Shown: positions 34,094 to 42,593 of the stretch, piece after piece
Layout of the letters: each line of letters starts with the position of its first letter
Position numbering within the stretch: the first letter of the stretch is position 1
NCBI RefSeq assembly: GCF_019774615.1
Contig: NZ_CP081496.1
Location: 434,001 to 498,000 of the forward strand
Origin: Streptomyces sp. BHT-5-2
GTDB taxonomy: Bacteria > Actinomycetota > Actinomycetes > Streptomycetales > Streptomycetaceae
Length of the DNA stretch: 64,000 nucleotides
Direction of reading: 5' to 3'
The notes under the pieces: generated by a model
Told to the model about the DNA's origin: nothing
Databases searched by the model: none
What the model saw: only the letters and a program-made list of their open reading frames with translations
Program-made: the position numbers and the translations under genes

Positions 34094-34852
34094 GTGGCGC
34101 TGAAGCCCGAGCCGACCGCGCCGTTCCATTCGGTGCAGCACGCCCTGCGCGTACTCGAGACGATCTCCCGGCACGCCAACGGCGTGACCGACGCACAGGT
34201 CGCCCGCGAGACCGGCCTCCCGGCAGCCCACCTCACGCAGCTGCTGTCGATGCTGCGCCGCGAAGGCTACGCGCAACAGCTCTCCGACGGCGCGTACGTC
34301 GTCGGCGAGTCGCTGCTCCTGCTGGGATCCGGCGCCGACCGCGGCCGCGCCCTGCGCGACAAGCTGCAGCGCACGCTGGACCAGCTGCGCGACTCGGTCG
34401 GAGCGGCGGTCTACATCAGCCGGTACATCGACGGCGAGGTGAAGATCCTCCACTACGCCGACGGGCCACTGGCGCCCAAGGTCAACGAGTGGGCCGAGTT
34501 CCGCCGCACGGCGCACGCCAGCGCCGTCGGCAAGTGCCTGCTGGCCCAGCTCGACCACGACGGGCGGATGGACCACCTCTCACGCCACAAGACCGCCCGG
34601 CTCACCTCCCGGACGATCACCAACGAGAAGGTGCTGTTCCACAAGCTCGACAGCCAGCCGCCGACCGTCCCCGTCCTGGACCTCCAGGAGTACGCGGTCG
34701 GCACGGTCTGCGCCGCCGTCCCGATCACCGCCGGCAAGACGGTCGGCTGCCTGGCCCTGTCCATGCCGCTGGAGCACGCCCACCGCCTGCGGCAGGCCGC
34801 CGACACCCTCAACCGCAAGGCCGCGCCGGTCCTGCTGTCGCTGGCGATCTGA
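34094..34852 (+). CDS. IclR-family transcriptional regulator
   Basis: A 252-aa regulator. The N-terminal winged helix-turn-helix is HSVQHALRVLETISRHANGV then AQVARETGLPAAHLTQLLSM; the C-terminal effector domain has AVYISRYIDGEVKILHYADG, HASAVGKCLLAQL and VGTVCAAVPITAGKTVGCLA. The GTG at 34094 has GGGGGA upstream. It closes the importer and catabolic cluster and is the natural candidate to bind the TGTTCCG motifs at 26873 and 30240. Confidence 0.9.
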   Translation: MALKPEPTAPFHSVQHALRVLETISRHANGVTDAQVARETGLPAAHLTQLLSMLRREGYAQQLSDGAYVVGESLLLLGSGADRGRALRDKLQRTLDQLRDSVGAAVYISRYIDGEVKILHYADGPLAPKVNEWAEFRRTAHASAVGKCLLAQLDHDGRMDHLSRHKTARLTSRTITNEKVLFHKLDSQPPTVPVLDLQEYAVGTVCAAVPITAGKTVGCLALSMPLEHAHRLRQAADTLNRKAAPVLLSLAI

Positions 34853-34948
34853 GGGCGGGAGCGGCCCCGGGCGGGGTCCGTCCGGGCATGATCACGAGGG
34901 TGGTCATGAGCACCCCTCTCGACCAGGTAGTATTTCTTTCGTCAGCAG

Positions 34949-35022
34949 GCGCCGCTAGCTCAGTTGGTTAGAGCAGCTGACTCTTAATCAGCGGGTCCGG
35001 GGTTCGAGTCCCTGGCGGCGCA
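34949..35022 (+). tRNA. tRNA-Lys (anticodon CTT), copy 2
   Basis: Identical in sequence to copy 1. The 5 prime flank (CGTCAGCAG) and about 55 bp of 3 prime flank are also nearly identical to copy 1, so the duplication unit was larger than the gene. A TAGTAT box lies at 34928-34933. Confidence 0.98.
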
Positions 35023-35031
35023 CAGACGGTC

Positions 35032-35059
35032 GAAGGCCCTCACTCCGGTGAGGGCCTTC
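35032..35059 (+). terminator. terminator hairpin after tRNA-Lys copy 2
   Basis: A perfect 12-bp stem (GAAGGCCCTCAC / GTGAGGGCCTTC) with a TCCG loop. Confidence 0.9.
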
Positions 35060-35102
35060 GGCGTACGTGGGGTCCGGGTGCGTCCCGGCGGCGCGTGGGG
35101 CG

Positions 35103-35732
35103 TCAGCGCTCCAGGAGGTGCTCCCGGTCGTGCTCGCGGTAGCGGGCCAGGAGGGCCGAGCGGTCGCCGGCCGTGAAGCGGCGGTAGCGGCACGGGGCGG
35201 GGCCGGACGGGCGTCGGCGGGCCGGGGCTCGGCGGGCGCGGCGGCGGCGACGTCCACCGGCCGCGCGTCCGCGTACGGGGCGAGCAGCTCCTGGTAGGCG
35301 CGGTCGTCGGTGATCAGTACGCGCTCGGGCGGGAGCGGCAGGTCGAGGCCGGCCAGCAGCGGGACCTGGGTCCGCTCCGTGATCAGCAGCGCAGTCGGTG
35401 TGGGCGATGTCGCGGAGCAGCTCCGGACCGCGGCGAGTGGGGTTGATGCCGGCGACGGCGACCCCGGCGAGCGCCTCGGCGCCCAGCCGCAGCGGGAACT
35501 CCGGGACGTTGTCGAGCAGCACCCCGATGTGCGGCTCGGCGCCGCGCGGCAGCAGCTCCCCGAGAAGGGCGGCCCGCGCGGCGGCCGCGCCGGCGACCTG
35601 GTGGTGGGTGAGCGCCATCTCCGGGCACTTCAGGGCGATGCGGTGGTCGCCCCACTGCGCCTGGACGAGCTCGGCGACGGTACAGGCGTCGCGGGCGAGC
35701 GGGCTGCCGCTGCGGATGTTGTCGTCCACCAT
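35103..35732 (-). pseudogene. truncated, frameshifted acyl-CoA synthetase (FadD17-like) fragment
   Basis: The first 115 or so residues match the N-terminus of AMP-forming acyl-CoA ligases: RSALLGEL-like helix, HIGVLLDNVPEFPLRLG, ALAGVAVAGINPTRRGPELL and RDIAHTDC. At about 35393 the frame breaks; continuing homology (ALLITERTQVPLLAGLDLPL, ERVLITDDRAYQELL) is read in another frame. Less than half of the usual length of about 500 residues remains. All of the AMP-binding and adenylation core is lost. The fragment lies immediately beyond the tRNA-Lys copy 2 terminator. Confidence 0.8.
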
Positions 35733-36187
35733 GGCGGCGGAAGTTAACTGACGTTACGTCAGTTCTTTGGAGGGGTGGGTGAGGTGAGGTGGCGGCGGGC
35801 TCGTCAAACCGTGGGTCCATCCCTGGCCCCATCCCCGGGCCCATCCCTGGACCCTTTCGCCCCGGCGGAAGACCAACCCGTGGTGTGACGCCGCCGACTC
35901 CCGCCGTCCGTAGCGTTCTTAACGACGAGATCGAGAGGCCGCGAGCACGAGCGACCGAGAGATCGACGCGATCAGGGAGAACAGGAAGAACGGGGAGAAC
36001 GGGGAGAACGATGAGGGAGGCGAGGCGGATGACGAGGTGGATGACGAGGTGGATGTTGAGGCCGCTGAGGAAGGCGAGAACGGCGGTAGCGGGTTCGCGA
36101 GGGGCCCGTCCCTGGGTCCGGGGAGGCGGGGGCCTCCTCTCCTCACCTCGGGGACCGGCATCGCTCAGGGCCGGGCGGCGGTCGGGG
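35733..36187. other. gene-free region with a purine-rich repeat tract
   Basis: Between about 35920 and 36080 the plus strand is strongly purine-rich with CGGGGAGAA and GATGACGAGGTG each repeated. One plus-strand frame would encode an acidic Asp/Glu/Asn-rich peptide, but it has no start codon with an RBS. No gene supported. Confidence 0.45.
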
Positions 36188-37420
36188 TCAGGCCGCTTCG
36201 GGGAGAGGGTCCGGGGTGGGGGCGGCGGCGGTTTGGACGAGGGCGGTGTAGGTGCGGCGCAGGGCGATGAGGGATTCCTGGGCCTCGCGGTAGACGGCGG
36301 CGTCGGGGCCGCCGCGGTGGGCGAGGGTGCGGACGGGGGCGCAGTGCCGGTCCATGGCGCTGAGCCAGGCGCGGTGCTGGGCCGGGAGGTGCCGGCGCAG
36401 ATGCTGGCGGCGGCCCTCGCCGAGGCGGCGTCCGCTGATACCCAGGACGGCGTCCGCGGCCTGGAGGACCGGCGGTTCCAGGGCGCCCTGCTCGGCGAGT
36501 GCGCCGAGTACCGCGCGCTGCTGGTCGTTGACGGGCGCGATCGCCAGCTCCGCCGCCTCGGAGTGGAGTTGGGCGCGGAGGGCGTGCTGGATGCGGACCA
36601 GGCGGCGCAGCGCCGTCGGGGTGGACGAGTCGTCGGGGGCGCGGCCGGCCAGGGTGTCGGCGAGGCGGAAGAGCCAGATGCCGTGCGCCTCCAGCCGGGT
36701 GGCGGCGAGCATCAGCCGGTCCAGGCGGCTGAGCGGCTGACCCTCCGGGGCCCAGCGCACGATCGGCACCAGCTGTTCGGTGCGGGCCAGCTGGTCGATG
36801 GGGATGTGGCGGCGGGGCTTGCGTTCCGGGGCCCAGTTGTGGAGCGCGAGGGTGGGCAGGGCGACGAACTGGTCGTGGTCGATGCGGTGCGCGATGGCCG
36901 CCCAGAGCTCCAGGAACGCCTCGTTGGCGACCTCTCGGGCGGCCGGCGCCTGCGGGTCGAGGGCGCCCCAGCCGCAGGACACCGCGATGACCGCGACGCG
37001 CATCGCGGCGGCCTCCGCGTTGCGCGGCGAGAGGCGGGAGACGCGCTGCCGCAGTGCGGTCAACTCCTCGGCGCGGTCGGCGCGGTCGACGATCTCGGCG
37101 GCGGCCCCGCGGCCGGTCGCGACGGCCGCCTCGCGGGCCATGGCGTCCAGCCGGGTCCAGGTGCCGATCATGGAGCGGACGGGAGGCCGCTCCGGGAGGA
37201 AGCCGTGCGCACAGGGGTCGTGCGCGGCCGGGGCGCCGGAGCCGTCGCCGTCGACGCAGGCGGGCGCGGCGTCGGCGGCGCCGGGCGGGCCGGCCTGCGC
37301 CGGGATGCGGACGGCCGGGTCGGCGGTCGCGGTGGCGACCGGCCCGCCCGTGCCGGCGGCGGCGCTCGTGCGTATGGCGAGGCGGGTGTCGGGCGTCGTC
37401 GTCATGGGAGTGGGAGTCAT
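36188..37420 (-). CDS. unknown 410-aa protein translationally coupled to the SsgA-like gene
   Basis: No family recognised. The first 85 residues are Thr/Ala/Gly-rich and probably disordered. The rest is helical: EELTALRQRVSRLSPRNAEA, AMRVAVIAVSCGWGALDP, HDQFVALPTLALHNWAPERK, GQPLSRLDRLMLAATRLEAH and LRRHLPAQHRAWLSAMDRHC. No membrane span and no catalytic motif. Its ATG (37420) overlaps the stop of the SsgA-like gene (TGATG), and GGGGAAG precedes it. The tight coupling suggests a role in the same process, possibly septum or peptidoglycan control during sporulation; this is inference from position. Confidence 0.72.
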   Translation of the reverse strand: MTPTPMTTTPDTRLAIRTSAAAGTGGPVATATADPAVRIPAQAGPPGAADAAPACVDGDGSGAPAAHDPCAHGFLPERPPVRSMIGTWTRLDAMAREAAVATGRGAAAEIVDRADRAEELTALRQRVSRLSPRNAEAAAMRVAVIAVSCGWGALDPQAPAAREVANEAFLELWAAIAHRIDHDQFVALPTLALHNWAPERKPRRHIPIDQLARTEQLVPIVRWAPEGQPLSRLDRLMLAATRLEAHGIWLFRLADTLAGRAPDDSSTPTALRRLVRIQHALRAQLHSEAAELAIAPVNDQQRAVLGALAEQGALEPPVLQAADAVLGISGRRLGEGRRQHLRRHLPAQHRAWLSAMDRHCAPVRTLAHRGGPDAAVYREAQESLIALRRTYTALVQTAAAPTPDPLPEAA

Positions 37421-37839
37421 CAGCACTTCCCCGCCAGCAGGCGGGCCAGGTGGGCGTCCATATCGAGATAGCGGGCCTCGTGGCCGGGCGGGACGATCGC
37501 CGCGGTCTGCTCCAGCCAGGCGGTGAGCTCGGCGGCGCGCACCGCCAGTTCGCAGACGCCGGCGTCGGTGGCGAGTTCGATGTGCACATGGCGCGCGGTG
37601 CCCGCACGGCCGGTGGGCCGCACCCGCACATCCCCTTCCCCGGCCTCCCCGCACAGCCCGCGGAGCAGCAGTTCGCGGGCGAACAGCCAGGTGGCCACGG
37701 TCTCGCCGCGGCTGAGGAACGCAACCTCGACCTCGTAGGGGCGGTCGCTGCGGTAGCTGAACCGGCCGGCCACCGGAACCGTTTCGTCCGGCCCGAGGAG
37801 GAGCTGCATCTCAAGGGTGCGCTTGGCTGTCGACACCAC
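37420..37839 (-). CDS. SsgA-like protein (SALP family)
   Basis: A 139-aa protein of the SsgA/SsgB family, morphogenetic proteins unique to sporulating actinomycetes that steer septum site selection and peptidoglycan turnover. Family features: PVAGRFSYRSDRPYEVEVAF, ETVATWLFARELLLRGL and GEGDVRVRPTG, then a helical C-terminus (ELAVRAAELTAWLEQTAAIV). The GTG at 37839 (or the next codon) gives the usual family length and follows AAAGG. An open frame extends about 100 codons further upstream (to 38142) but is low-complexity PDDGP-type sequence and not expected in the family. Confidence 0.88.
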   Translation of the reverse strand: MVSTAKRTLEMQLLLGPDETVPVAGRFSYRSDRPYEVEVAFLSRGETVATWLFARELLLRGLCGEAGEGDVRVRPTGRAGTARHVHIELATDAGVCELAVRAAELTAWLEQTAAIVPPGHEARYLDMDAHLARLLAGKC

Positions 37840-38738
37840 GACGATCAACCTTTCCGAAGAGGGGCGAGTCCCGGGGCCCCGGTTCGGGGCTCGCGTCCTA
37901 GCAGACGTCGGCTCGCGGGATGGGGTTGCAGGCGAGGGCGCAGTAGTGATGGACGCCATGATCTGTGGGCCACCGGCGGGCGCGGCTGTCGGGCCGTCAT
38001 CCGGGCCGGCCGCCGGACCGTCGTCGGGGCTGGTCGTCGGGCTGCTGTCCAGGCTCGTCGGCCGACGGTTGCCCAGGCCGGTCGGCGGGCGGGGTTCACG
38101 GCGGCATGGGCGGCGCTTCCCGGGACCGTCATTCCCGTTCACCTCCGGGCCGACTGCTCGTGGGGTCCGCGCCCCGGCGCGGACCCGCCGTGCCCCGGCG
38201 CTGAGCCCAGCCTCTCAACGGGCGGCCGACACCGCATGCTGACGGGGCGACCGGCTCACGGCGGGCGGCGGGGCCCCGCGCCGCAGTCGTTGCCCCGCGA
38301 CCGTTGCCCCGCAGTCGATCTTCACAGACCGGTGTGGGCGCGCCCGTAGGCGAAGGTCCCGATGTCACAGGGCCTTCGCCCCGGGCCGGCCGCCCTTGTG
38401 ATGCGGTAAAGGAGGACGGGTTGGCCCGAGGGCGGGCCGGGCCGGCGGGCCGGGCCGGCGGGCAGCGCCCCGTTATCGCTGATCAGTGGGCAGCGCCCGG
38501 TTGCCGGAGGAGGCGAGACCAACGGGCAGTGACCGGGGCAGTGGGTCGGCGCCCACCGACCGACAGGCGCCGGTCGGTGGGCGCCGGTCGGTGCGCGCTG
38601 GGCGACGGCCTGGCGGGCGGCGTCCGGGGCGGCGTCGGCCAGGTCGGTGACGGGGGTCACAGGCGCCTGGGGCGTGGGGGGCGTATTCGTGGGTACGGAG
38701 CACCCCCGGAGTTCGTGTAGAGTTTTCTTCGTCAGCGC
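37840..38738. other. 900-bp gene-free region upstream of tRNA-Lys copy 3
   Basis: Contains degenerate GTCGTCGGGCTGG-type repeats (37960-38070), two direct copies of GGGCAGCGCCC (near 38460 and 38488), and a 14-bp perfect inverted repeat (38548-38561 with 38572-38585). No coding sequence supported beyond the possible SALP N-terminal extension. TAGAGT near 38718 may be the -10 box of the tRNA. Confidence 0.45.
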
Positions 38739-38812
38739 GCGCCGCTAGCTCAGTTGGTTAGAGCAGCTGACTCTTAATCAGCGGGTCCGGGGTTCGAGTC
38801 CCTGGCGGCGCA
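38739..38812 (+). tRNA. tRNA-Lys (anticodon CTT), copy 3
   Basis: Mature sequence identical to copies 1 and 2; flanks differ (GTCAGCGCGC upstream; different terminator downstream), so this copy is an older or independent duplicate. Confidence 0.98.
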
Positions 38813-39228
38813 CGTAGGACTGAGGCCCCTCGCATTGCGGGGGGCCTCAGTCGTGTTGCGGTACGCGTGCTGCGGTACGGCGCCGCGGTCCACCGGGGTT
38901 GCGGGACGCGGCGCGGACGCATGGGCAGGGGGCGGCCGACGGCGGCGGCGTCGCCGGTCACCGGGAGCCGTGCCGGGCCACCGTCCGGCAGGTCGGGGCC
39001 GCCGCCGCAGAGCCAGCACACCACCAGCAGCGCGGCGCCGGCGATGCCCACCAGGAGGCGGGGGCCGGCGGGCGTCGAAGAAGCGGGGCGCCGCGGCCCC
39101 TCCCCTGTGGTGCCGTTCCCCGTGAAGTCCTTCCCCGTGACACCCTTCCCCGTGAAGTCCTCCCCCGGCGTGTTCTCCCCCACGGCATGCTCCGGGGCCG
39201 CCGCCGTCCGTTCACTCGTCGTCGGCAC
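38758..39228 (-). pseudogene. N-terminal remnant of a probable class F sortase
   Basis: The GTG at 39228 overlaps the end of the upstream gene. About 110 residues look like the start of a membrane-anchored actinobacterial sortase: a linker with five-residue VTGKD/FTGNG repeats, a membrane helix (RLLVGIAGAALLVVCWLCG) and the TGDAAAVGRPLP segment that normally precedes the sortase barrel. The catalytic barrel (His, TLxTC, Arg) is missing. The open frame instead runs antisense through the tRNA-Lys terminator and ends inside the tRNA. So the gene appears cut at the tRNA. The family assignment is from memory of the N-terminal pattern. Confidence 0.55.
38818..38852 (+). terminator. terminator hairpin after tRNA-Lys copy 3
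   Basis: A perfect 12-bp stem GACTGAGGCCCC / GGGGCCTCAGTC, six bases after the tRNA. Confidence 0.9.
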
Positions 39229-39679
39229 CGCCGCTCCCCTGGCGTTCGCGGCGGAGCCGGAGCCTGAGGCGGAGCAGCTGGCCGGCGATGACCAGGACCG
39301 CACCGCCCGCCAGGACGAGGGCGACGGCGGAGGTGCTGCTCAGTTCGCGGCGGGCGGTGACGCGGTCGGGGGTGAGGCGGGACCGGGCGACCGGGGCGGG
39401 CGCCAGGCGCACCGCGGGTGCGGTCCCGGCCGGGTCCGCGACCCGGCCGGCGCCGAGGCCGGCCGGCGCGGGGCGGGCCGCGCCGGGGCCGGCCTGGCCG
39501 AGGGCGATCGCGACGTGGGCAGCCGGGACGTGGGCGGTCGTCGGGACGTGGCCGACCGGGCCGTGGGAGGCGGCCGGGGCGGGGCGGGTGCCGTGTCCGT
39601 CGGCGGCGGCGTACGCGGGTGCCGTCGTCACCGCGCACGCCGCGAGGGCGGCACAGAGTGTGAGCTGCGGTGAGTGCAT
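39212..39679 (-). CDS. secreted protein with C-terminal membrane anchor
   Basis: A 155-aa exported protein: signal peptide (LTLCAALAACAVTTAPAYA), an Ala/Pro/His-rich body, and a C-terminal hydrophobic helix followed by a basic tail (AVALVLAGGAVLVIAGQLLR). RBS GGAGG lies 6 nt before the ATG at 39679. It overlaps the sortase remnant downstream, the gene pairing usually found with class F sortases in Streptomyces. No sortase motif of LPXTG type is present in it. Function unknown. Confidence 0.72.
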   Translation of the reverse strand: MHSPQLTLCAALAACAVTTAPAYAAADGHGTRPAPAASHGPVGHVPTTAHVPAAHVAIALGQAGPGAARPAPAGLGAGRVADPAGTAPAVRLAPAPVARSRLTPDRVTARRELSSTSAVALVLAGGAVLVIAGQLLRLRLRLRRERQGSGGADDE

Positions 39680-39786
39680 GGTGTACCTCCGGTTACCTCC
39701 GAAGGTCCGCCGACCCGCCGCCGGGCGCATCCGGGGCGGGGCGGGGCTGCGCCGTTCGGGTGGGCGGGGCGGCCCCGCACCACGGG

Positions 39787-40566
39787 TCAGACCAGGTCGA
39801 CGAGGTCCGCGATGGAGTCGACGACGCGGGAGGGGCGGAAGGGGTGGCGCTCGACGTCCTCGGGGCGGGTGAGGCCGGTGAGGACGAGGAAGGTCCGCAT
39901 GCCCGCCTCCAGGCCGGCGACCACGTCGGTGTCCATCCGGTCGCCGATCATGGCGGAGGTCTCGGAGTGGGCGCCGATGGCGTTGAGCGCGTGGCGCATC
40001 ATCAGCGGGTTGGGCTTGCCGACGAAGTACGGCTCGACGCCGGTGGCCTTGGTGATCAGTGCGGCCACCGATCCGGTGGCGGGCAGCGCGCCCTCCCGCG
40101 ACGGGCCGGTCTCGTCGGGGTTGGTGGCGATGAAGCGGGCGCCGTCGTTGATCAGCCGGATGGCCTTGGTGAGCGCCTCGAAGCTGTAGGTGCGGGTCTC
40201 TCCGAGGACGACGTAGTCGGGGGCGTGGTCGGTGAGGATGTAGCCGATGTCGTGCAGGGCGGTGGTCAGGCCGGCCTCGCCGATGACGTAGGCGGTGCCG
40301 CCGGGCCGCTGGTCGTCGAGGAACTGCGCGGTGGCCAGCGCCGAGGTCCAGATCGACTCCCAGGGGACGTCCAGGCCGATGCGGGCGAGGCGGGCGTGCA
40401 GGTCGCGGGGGGTGTAGATGGAGTTGTTGGTCAGGACGAGGAAGGGCTTGCCCGACTCGCGGAGCCGCTTGATGAAGGCGTCCGCGCCGGGGACCGGCAC
40501 GCCCTCGTGCATGAGGACTCCGTCCATGTCGGTGAGCCAGGACTCGATCGGCTTGCGCTCTGCCAC
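39787..40566 (-). CDS. HAD-IIA (NagD-like) sugar phosphatase
   Basis: A 259-aa phosphatase. The nucleophile motif is WLTDMDGVL, followed by FLVLTNNSIYTPRDL (motif II), the C2B cap, FVGKPNPLMM (motif III Lys) and MIGDRMDTDVVAGLEAGMRT (motif IV). Typical of p-nitrophenylphosphatase/NagD enzymes acting on nucleotide or sugar phosphates. The GTG at 40566 has AGGAG 5 nt upstream; the GTG at 40572 is too close. Confidence 0.92.
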   Translation of the reverse strand: MAERKPIESWLTDMDGVLMHEGVPVPGADAFIKRLRESGKPFLVLTNNSIYTPRDLHARLARIGLDVPWESIWTSALATAQFLDDQRPGGTAYVIGEAGLTTALHDIGYILTDHAPDYVVLGETRTYSFEALTKAIRLINDGARFIATNPDETGPSREGALPATGSVAALITKATGVEPYFVGKPNPLMMRHALNAIGAHSETSAMIGDRMDTDVVAGLEAGMRTFLVLTGLTRPEDVERHPFRPSRVVDSIADLVDLV

Positions 40567-40692
40567 TGCCACTCCTGCGGTGCGTGTCGACCAGGGCCGG
40601 CCGCTTGGCCAGGCCGTCGGCCGTGCCCTCGCGGGGCGGCCGACGGGCCCAGCCTAAGTCAGCGGTGGCCCGCCGGTCCCGGTCGGTGGCGG

Positions 40693-41757
40693 TCAGCTTC
40701 CGGTCGCGGCCTTCCAGGCGCCGATGTAGGTGTCGAGGTTCTTGTCGATGTCGTTCCAGTCGGGCCGGAAGACGTCGACGCCGGTCATGATCCTGGCGAG
40801 GGCGGTGGCGTTGGGGTCGGTGGCCTTGACGTCCGTGCGGGAGGCGAAGCCGCCGCCGACGGCGGAGACCTGTTCCTGGACGGGCTTGCTGAGGAGGTAG
40901 TCGAGGAACTTCCTGGCGTTGGCGGCGTGCGGGGCGTTCTTGACCAGGCCGGCGGCGTAGGGGAGGGCGAAGGTGGTGGGGCGGGTGCCGGGCTTGCCGG
41001 CGGGGAAGAAGATGCCCTGGTCGGGCATGGTCTTCATGTTGGCGTAGTTCATCTGGACGTCGCCGTTGGCGACCAGGAGTTCGCCCTTGTCGGTCTTGGG
41101 GGCGAGCTGGCCGGTGGAGGAGGACGGGCCGACGTTGTTGGCCTGGAGCTTCTTGAGGAAGGCCATGGCCGGGCCCTGGCCGCCGAAGTCGTGCAGGGCC
41201 TTGACGAGGACGGCGGTGCCGTCGCCGGCGACGCCGGGGGTGGAGTACTGCAGCTTGCCGGCGAAGCGGTGGTCGGTGAGGTCCTGCCAGGTGGCCGGGG
41301 GCTGCTTCAGCTCCTTCTTGTTGTAGATGAAGCAGAAGTAGTTGTCGACGACGGAGACCCACTTGCCGCCCGGGTCCTTGTCGGCGGCGGCGACCTGGTC
41401 GGAGCCCTGGGGGCGGTAGGTGTCCAGCAGGCCCTTGCCGTCGGCCTGTTGGATGAAGGGCGGCAGGGTGACCAGGACGTCGGCCTTGGTGTTGGCGCGT
41501 TCCCGGGCCAGGCGCTGGACGGCGGCGCCGGAGCCGGACTCCACGTAGTCGACCTTGATGCCGGTCTGCCGCTGGAAGTCCTCGAAGACCTTGTCGTAGA
41601 AGCCGTCGCCCTTCTCGCTCTTGAGGCCGTCGGCGCTGTAGACGGTGATCTCCTTGGCGTGCGGGTCGGCGGCGGAGGCGCCGCAGGCGGTGCCGGTGGC
41701 GGCGAGGAGGGCGACGGCGGCGCCGGCGGTGAGGAGGCGGTGCGGGCGGCTGGGCAT
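40693..41757 (-). CDS. 2-aminoethylphosphonate-type ABC solute-binding lipoprotein
   Basis: A 354-aa lipoprotein (lipobox TGTAC, residues about 21-25) of the iron/thiamin/phosphonate binding family: KEITVYSADGLKSEKGDGFY, VDYVESGSGAAVQRLARERA, VVDNYFCFIYNKKEL and VNYANMKTMPDQG-like text. In order and neighbours it matches PhnS-type 2-aminoethylphosphonate binders. AGGAG precedes the ATG at 41757. It is the last gene of the transport operon. Confidence 0.82.
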   Translation of the reverse strand: MPSRPHRLLTAGAAVALLAATGTACGASAADPHAKEITVYSADGLKSEKGDGFYDKVFEDFQRQTGIKVDYVESGSGAAVQRLARERANTKADVLVTLPPFIQQADGKGLLDTYRPQGSDQVAAADKDPGGKWVSVVDNYFCFIYNKKELKQPPATWQDLTDHRFAGKLQYSTPGVAGDGTAVLVKALHDFGGQGPAMAFLKKLQANNVGPSSSTGQLAPKTDKGELLVANGDVQMNYANMKTMPDQGIFFPAGKPGTRPTTFALPYAAGLVKNAPHAANARKFLDYLLSKPVQEQVSAVGGGFASRTDVKATDPNATALARIMTGVDVFRPDWNDIDKNLDTYIGAWKAATGS

Positions 41758-41795
41758 GGCGGGTGCTCCTGGGGGACGGGCGGGCGGCGCGGGGG

Positions 41796-42593
41796 TCAGC
41801 GGTAGGTGGCCCTGGTGCGGACGCGGGAGACGCCGAACAGGACGAGGAGGGTGGTGGCCATGAGGGCCACGGCGAGTGCGGCGCCGGTGAAGAGGGCGCC
41901 GCGGTCGGTGGCGGCGAAGATCTGGACCGGCAGCGGCGTCCAGTCGGGCGGGTAGAGCATCATCGTGGCGCTCAGCTCGCCCATGGAGAGGGCGAAGCAC
42001 AGGCCCGCGGCCGCGGTCAACGACGGCAGCAGCAGGGGGAGTTTGACCCGCCACAGGACGTACGCGGGGCGGGCGCCGAGGCCGGCGGCGCTCTGTTCGT
42101 ACGCCGGGTCGAGGCGGGCGAGTGCGGCGGTCACGGACTGGTAGGCGAAGGCGGTGACCAGCACGGTGTGGGCGATGATCACGATCTGCGGGGTGCCGTT
42201 GAGGAGGAACGGGGGCCGGGAGAAGGCGACGAGGAGGGCGAGGCCGACGACGACGGAGGGGACGGCGACCGGCAGGAGGAAGAGGGCGTCGAGGAGCCGG
42301 CGGCCGCGCCGGCCGAGCTTCTCGGCGGCCAGGGCGGCCCAGGTGCCGGCGGCCAGGGCCGCGGCACTGGCGGCGAGGGCGGTGAGGACGCTGGTGGTCA
42401 GGGCGGTCAGGGCGTCGCCCTGGGCGATGTCCTGATAGTGCGTCAGGGTCGGGCCGGAGGGGAGGGCGCCGCTCCAGCCGTCGGCGAGGGAGGCGGCGAG
42501 GATCACCAGCAGGGGCAGGGCGAAGACCGGGACGAAGAGGAGGAGGAACACCGCCTGGACGGTGCGGCGGGCGGCGGCGCTATGGACGAGCAC
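41796..42593 (-). CDS. ABC transporter permease (phosphonate-type), second
   Basis: A 265-aa permease with six hydrophobic segments. The EAA-like loop is YEQSAAGLGARPAYVLWRVK then LPLLLPSLTAAAGLC. Starts at a GTG (42593) overlapping the upstream permease by 14 bp. It pairs with the upstream gene to form the channel. Confidence 0.87.
   Translation of the reverse strand: MLVHSAAARRTVQAVFLLLFVPVFALPLLVILAASLADGWSGALPSGPTLTHYQDIAQGDALTALTTSVLTALAASAAALAAGTWAALAAEKLGRRGRRLLDALFLLPVAVPSVVVGLALLVAFSRPPFLLNGTPQIVIIAHTVLVTAFAYQSVTAALARLDPAYEQSAAGLGARPAYVLWRVKLPLLLPSLTAAAGLCFALSMGELSATMMLYPPDWTPLPVQIFAATDRGALFTGAALAVALMATTLLVLFGVSRVRTRATYR

Noticed and set aside
34988..35257. Open frames antisense to tRNA-Lys ending in RDSNPGPAD-like peptides
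   Set aside because: These are classic false genes produced by the tRNA sequence; I used the frame only as evidence for the frameshifted ligase upstream.
35919..36161. Ser-rich minus-strand ORF in the purine-rich tract
   Set aside because: Composition artefact of the GA-rich strand; no RBS or family.
37840..38142. 100-codon N-terminal extension of the SsgA-like protein
   Set aside because: Low-complexity PDDGP sequence, absent from the family, and a GTG with an RBS lies at the expected start.
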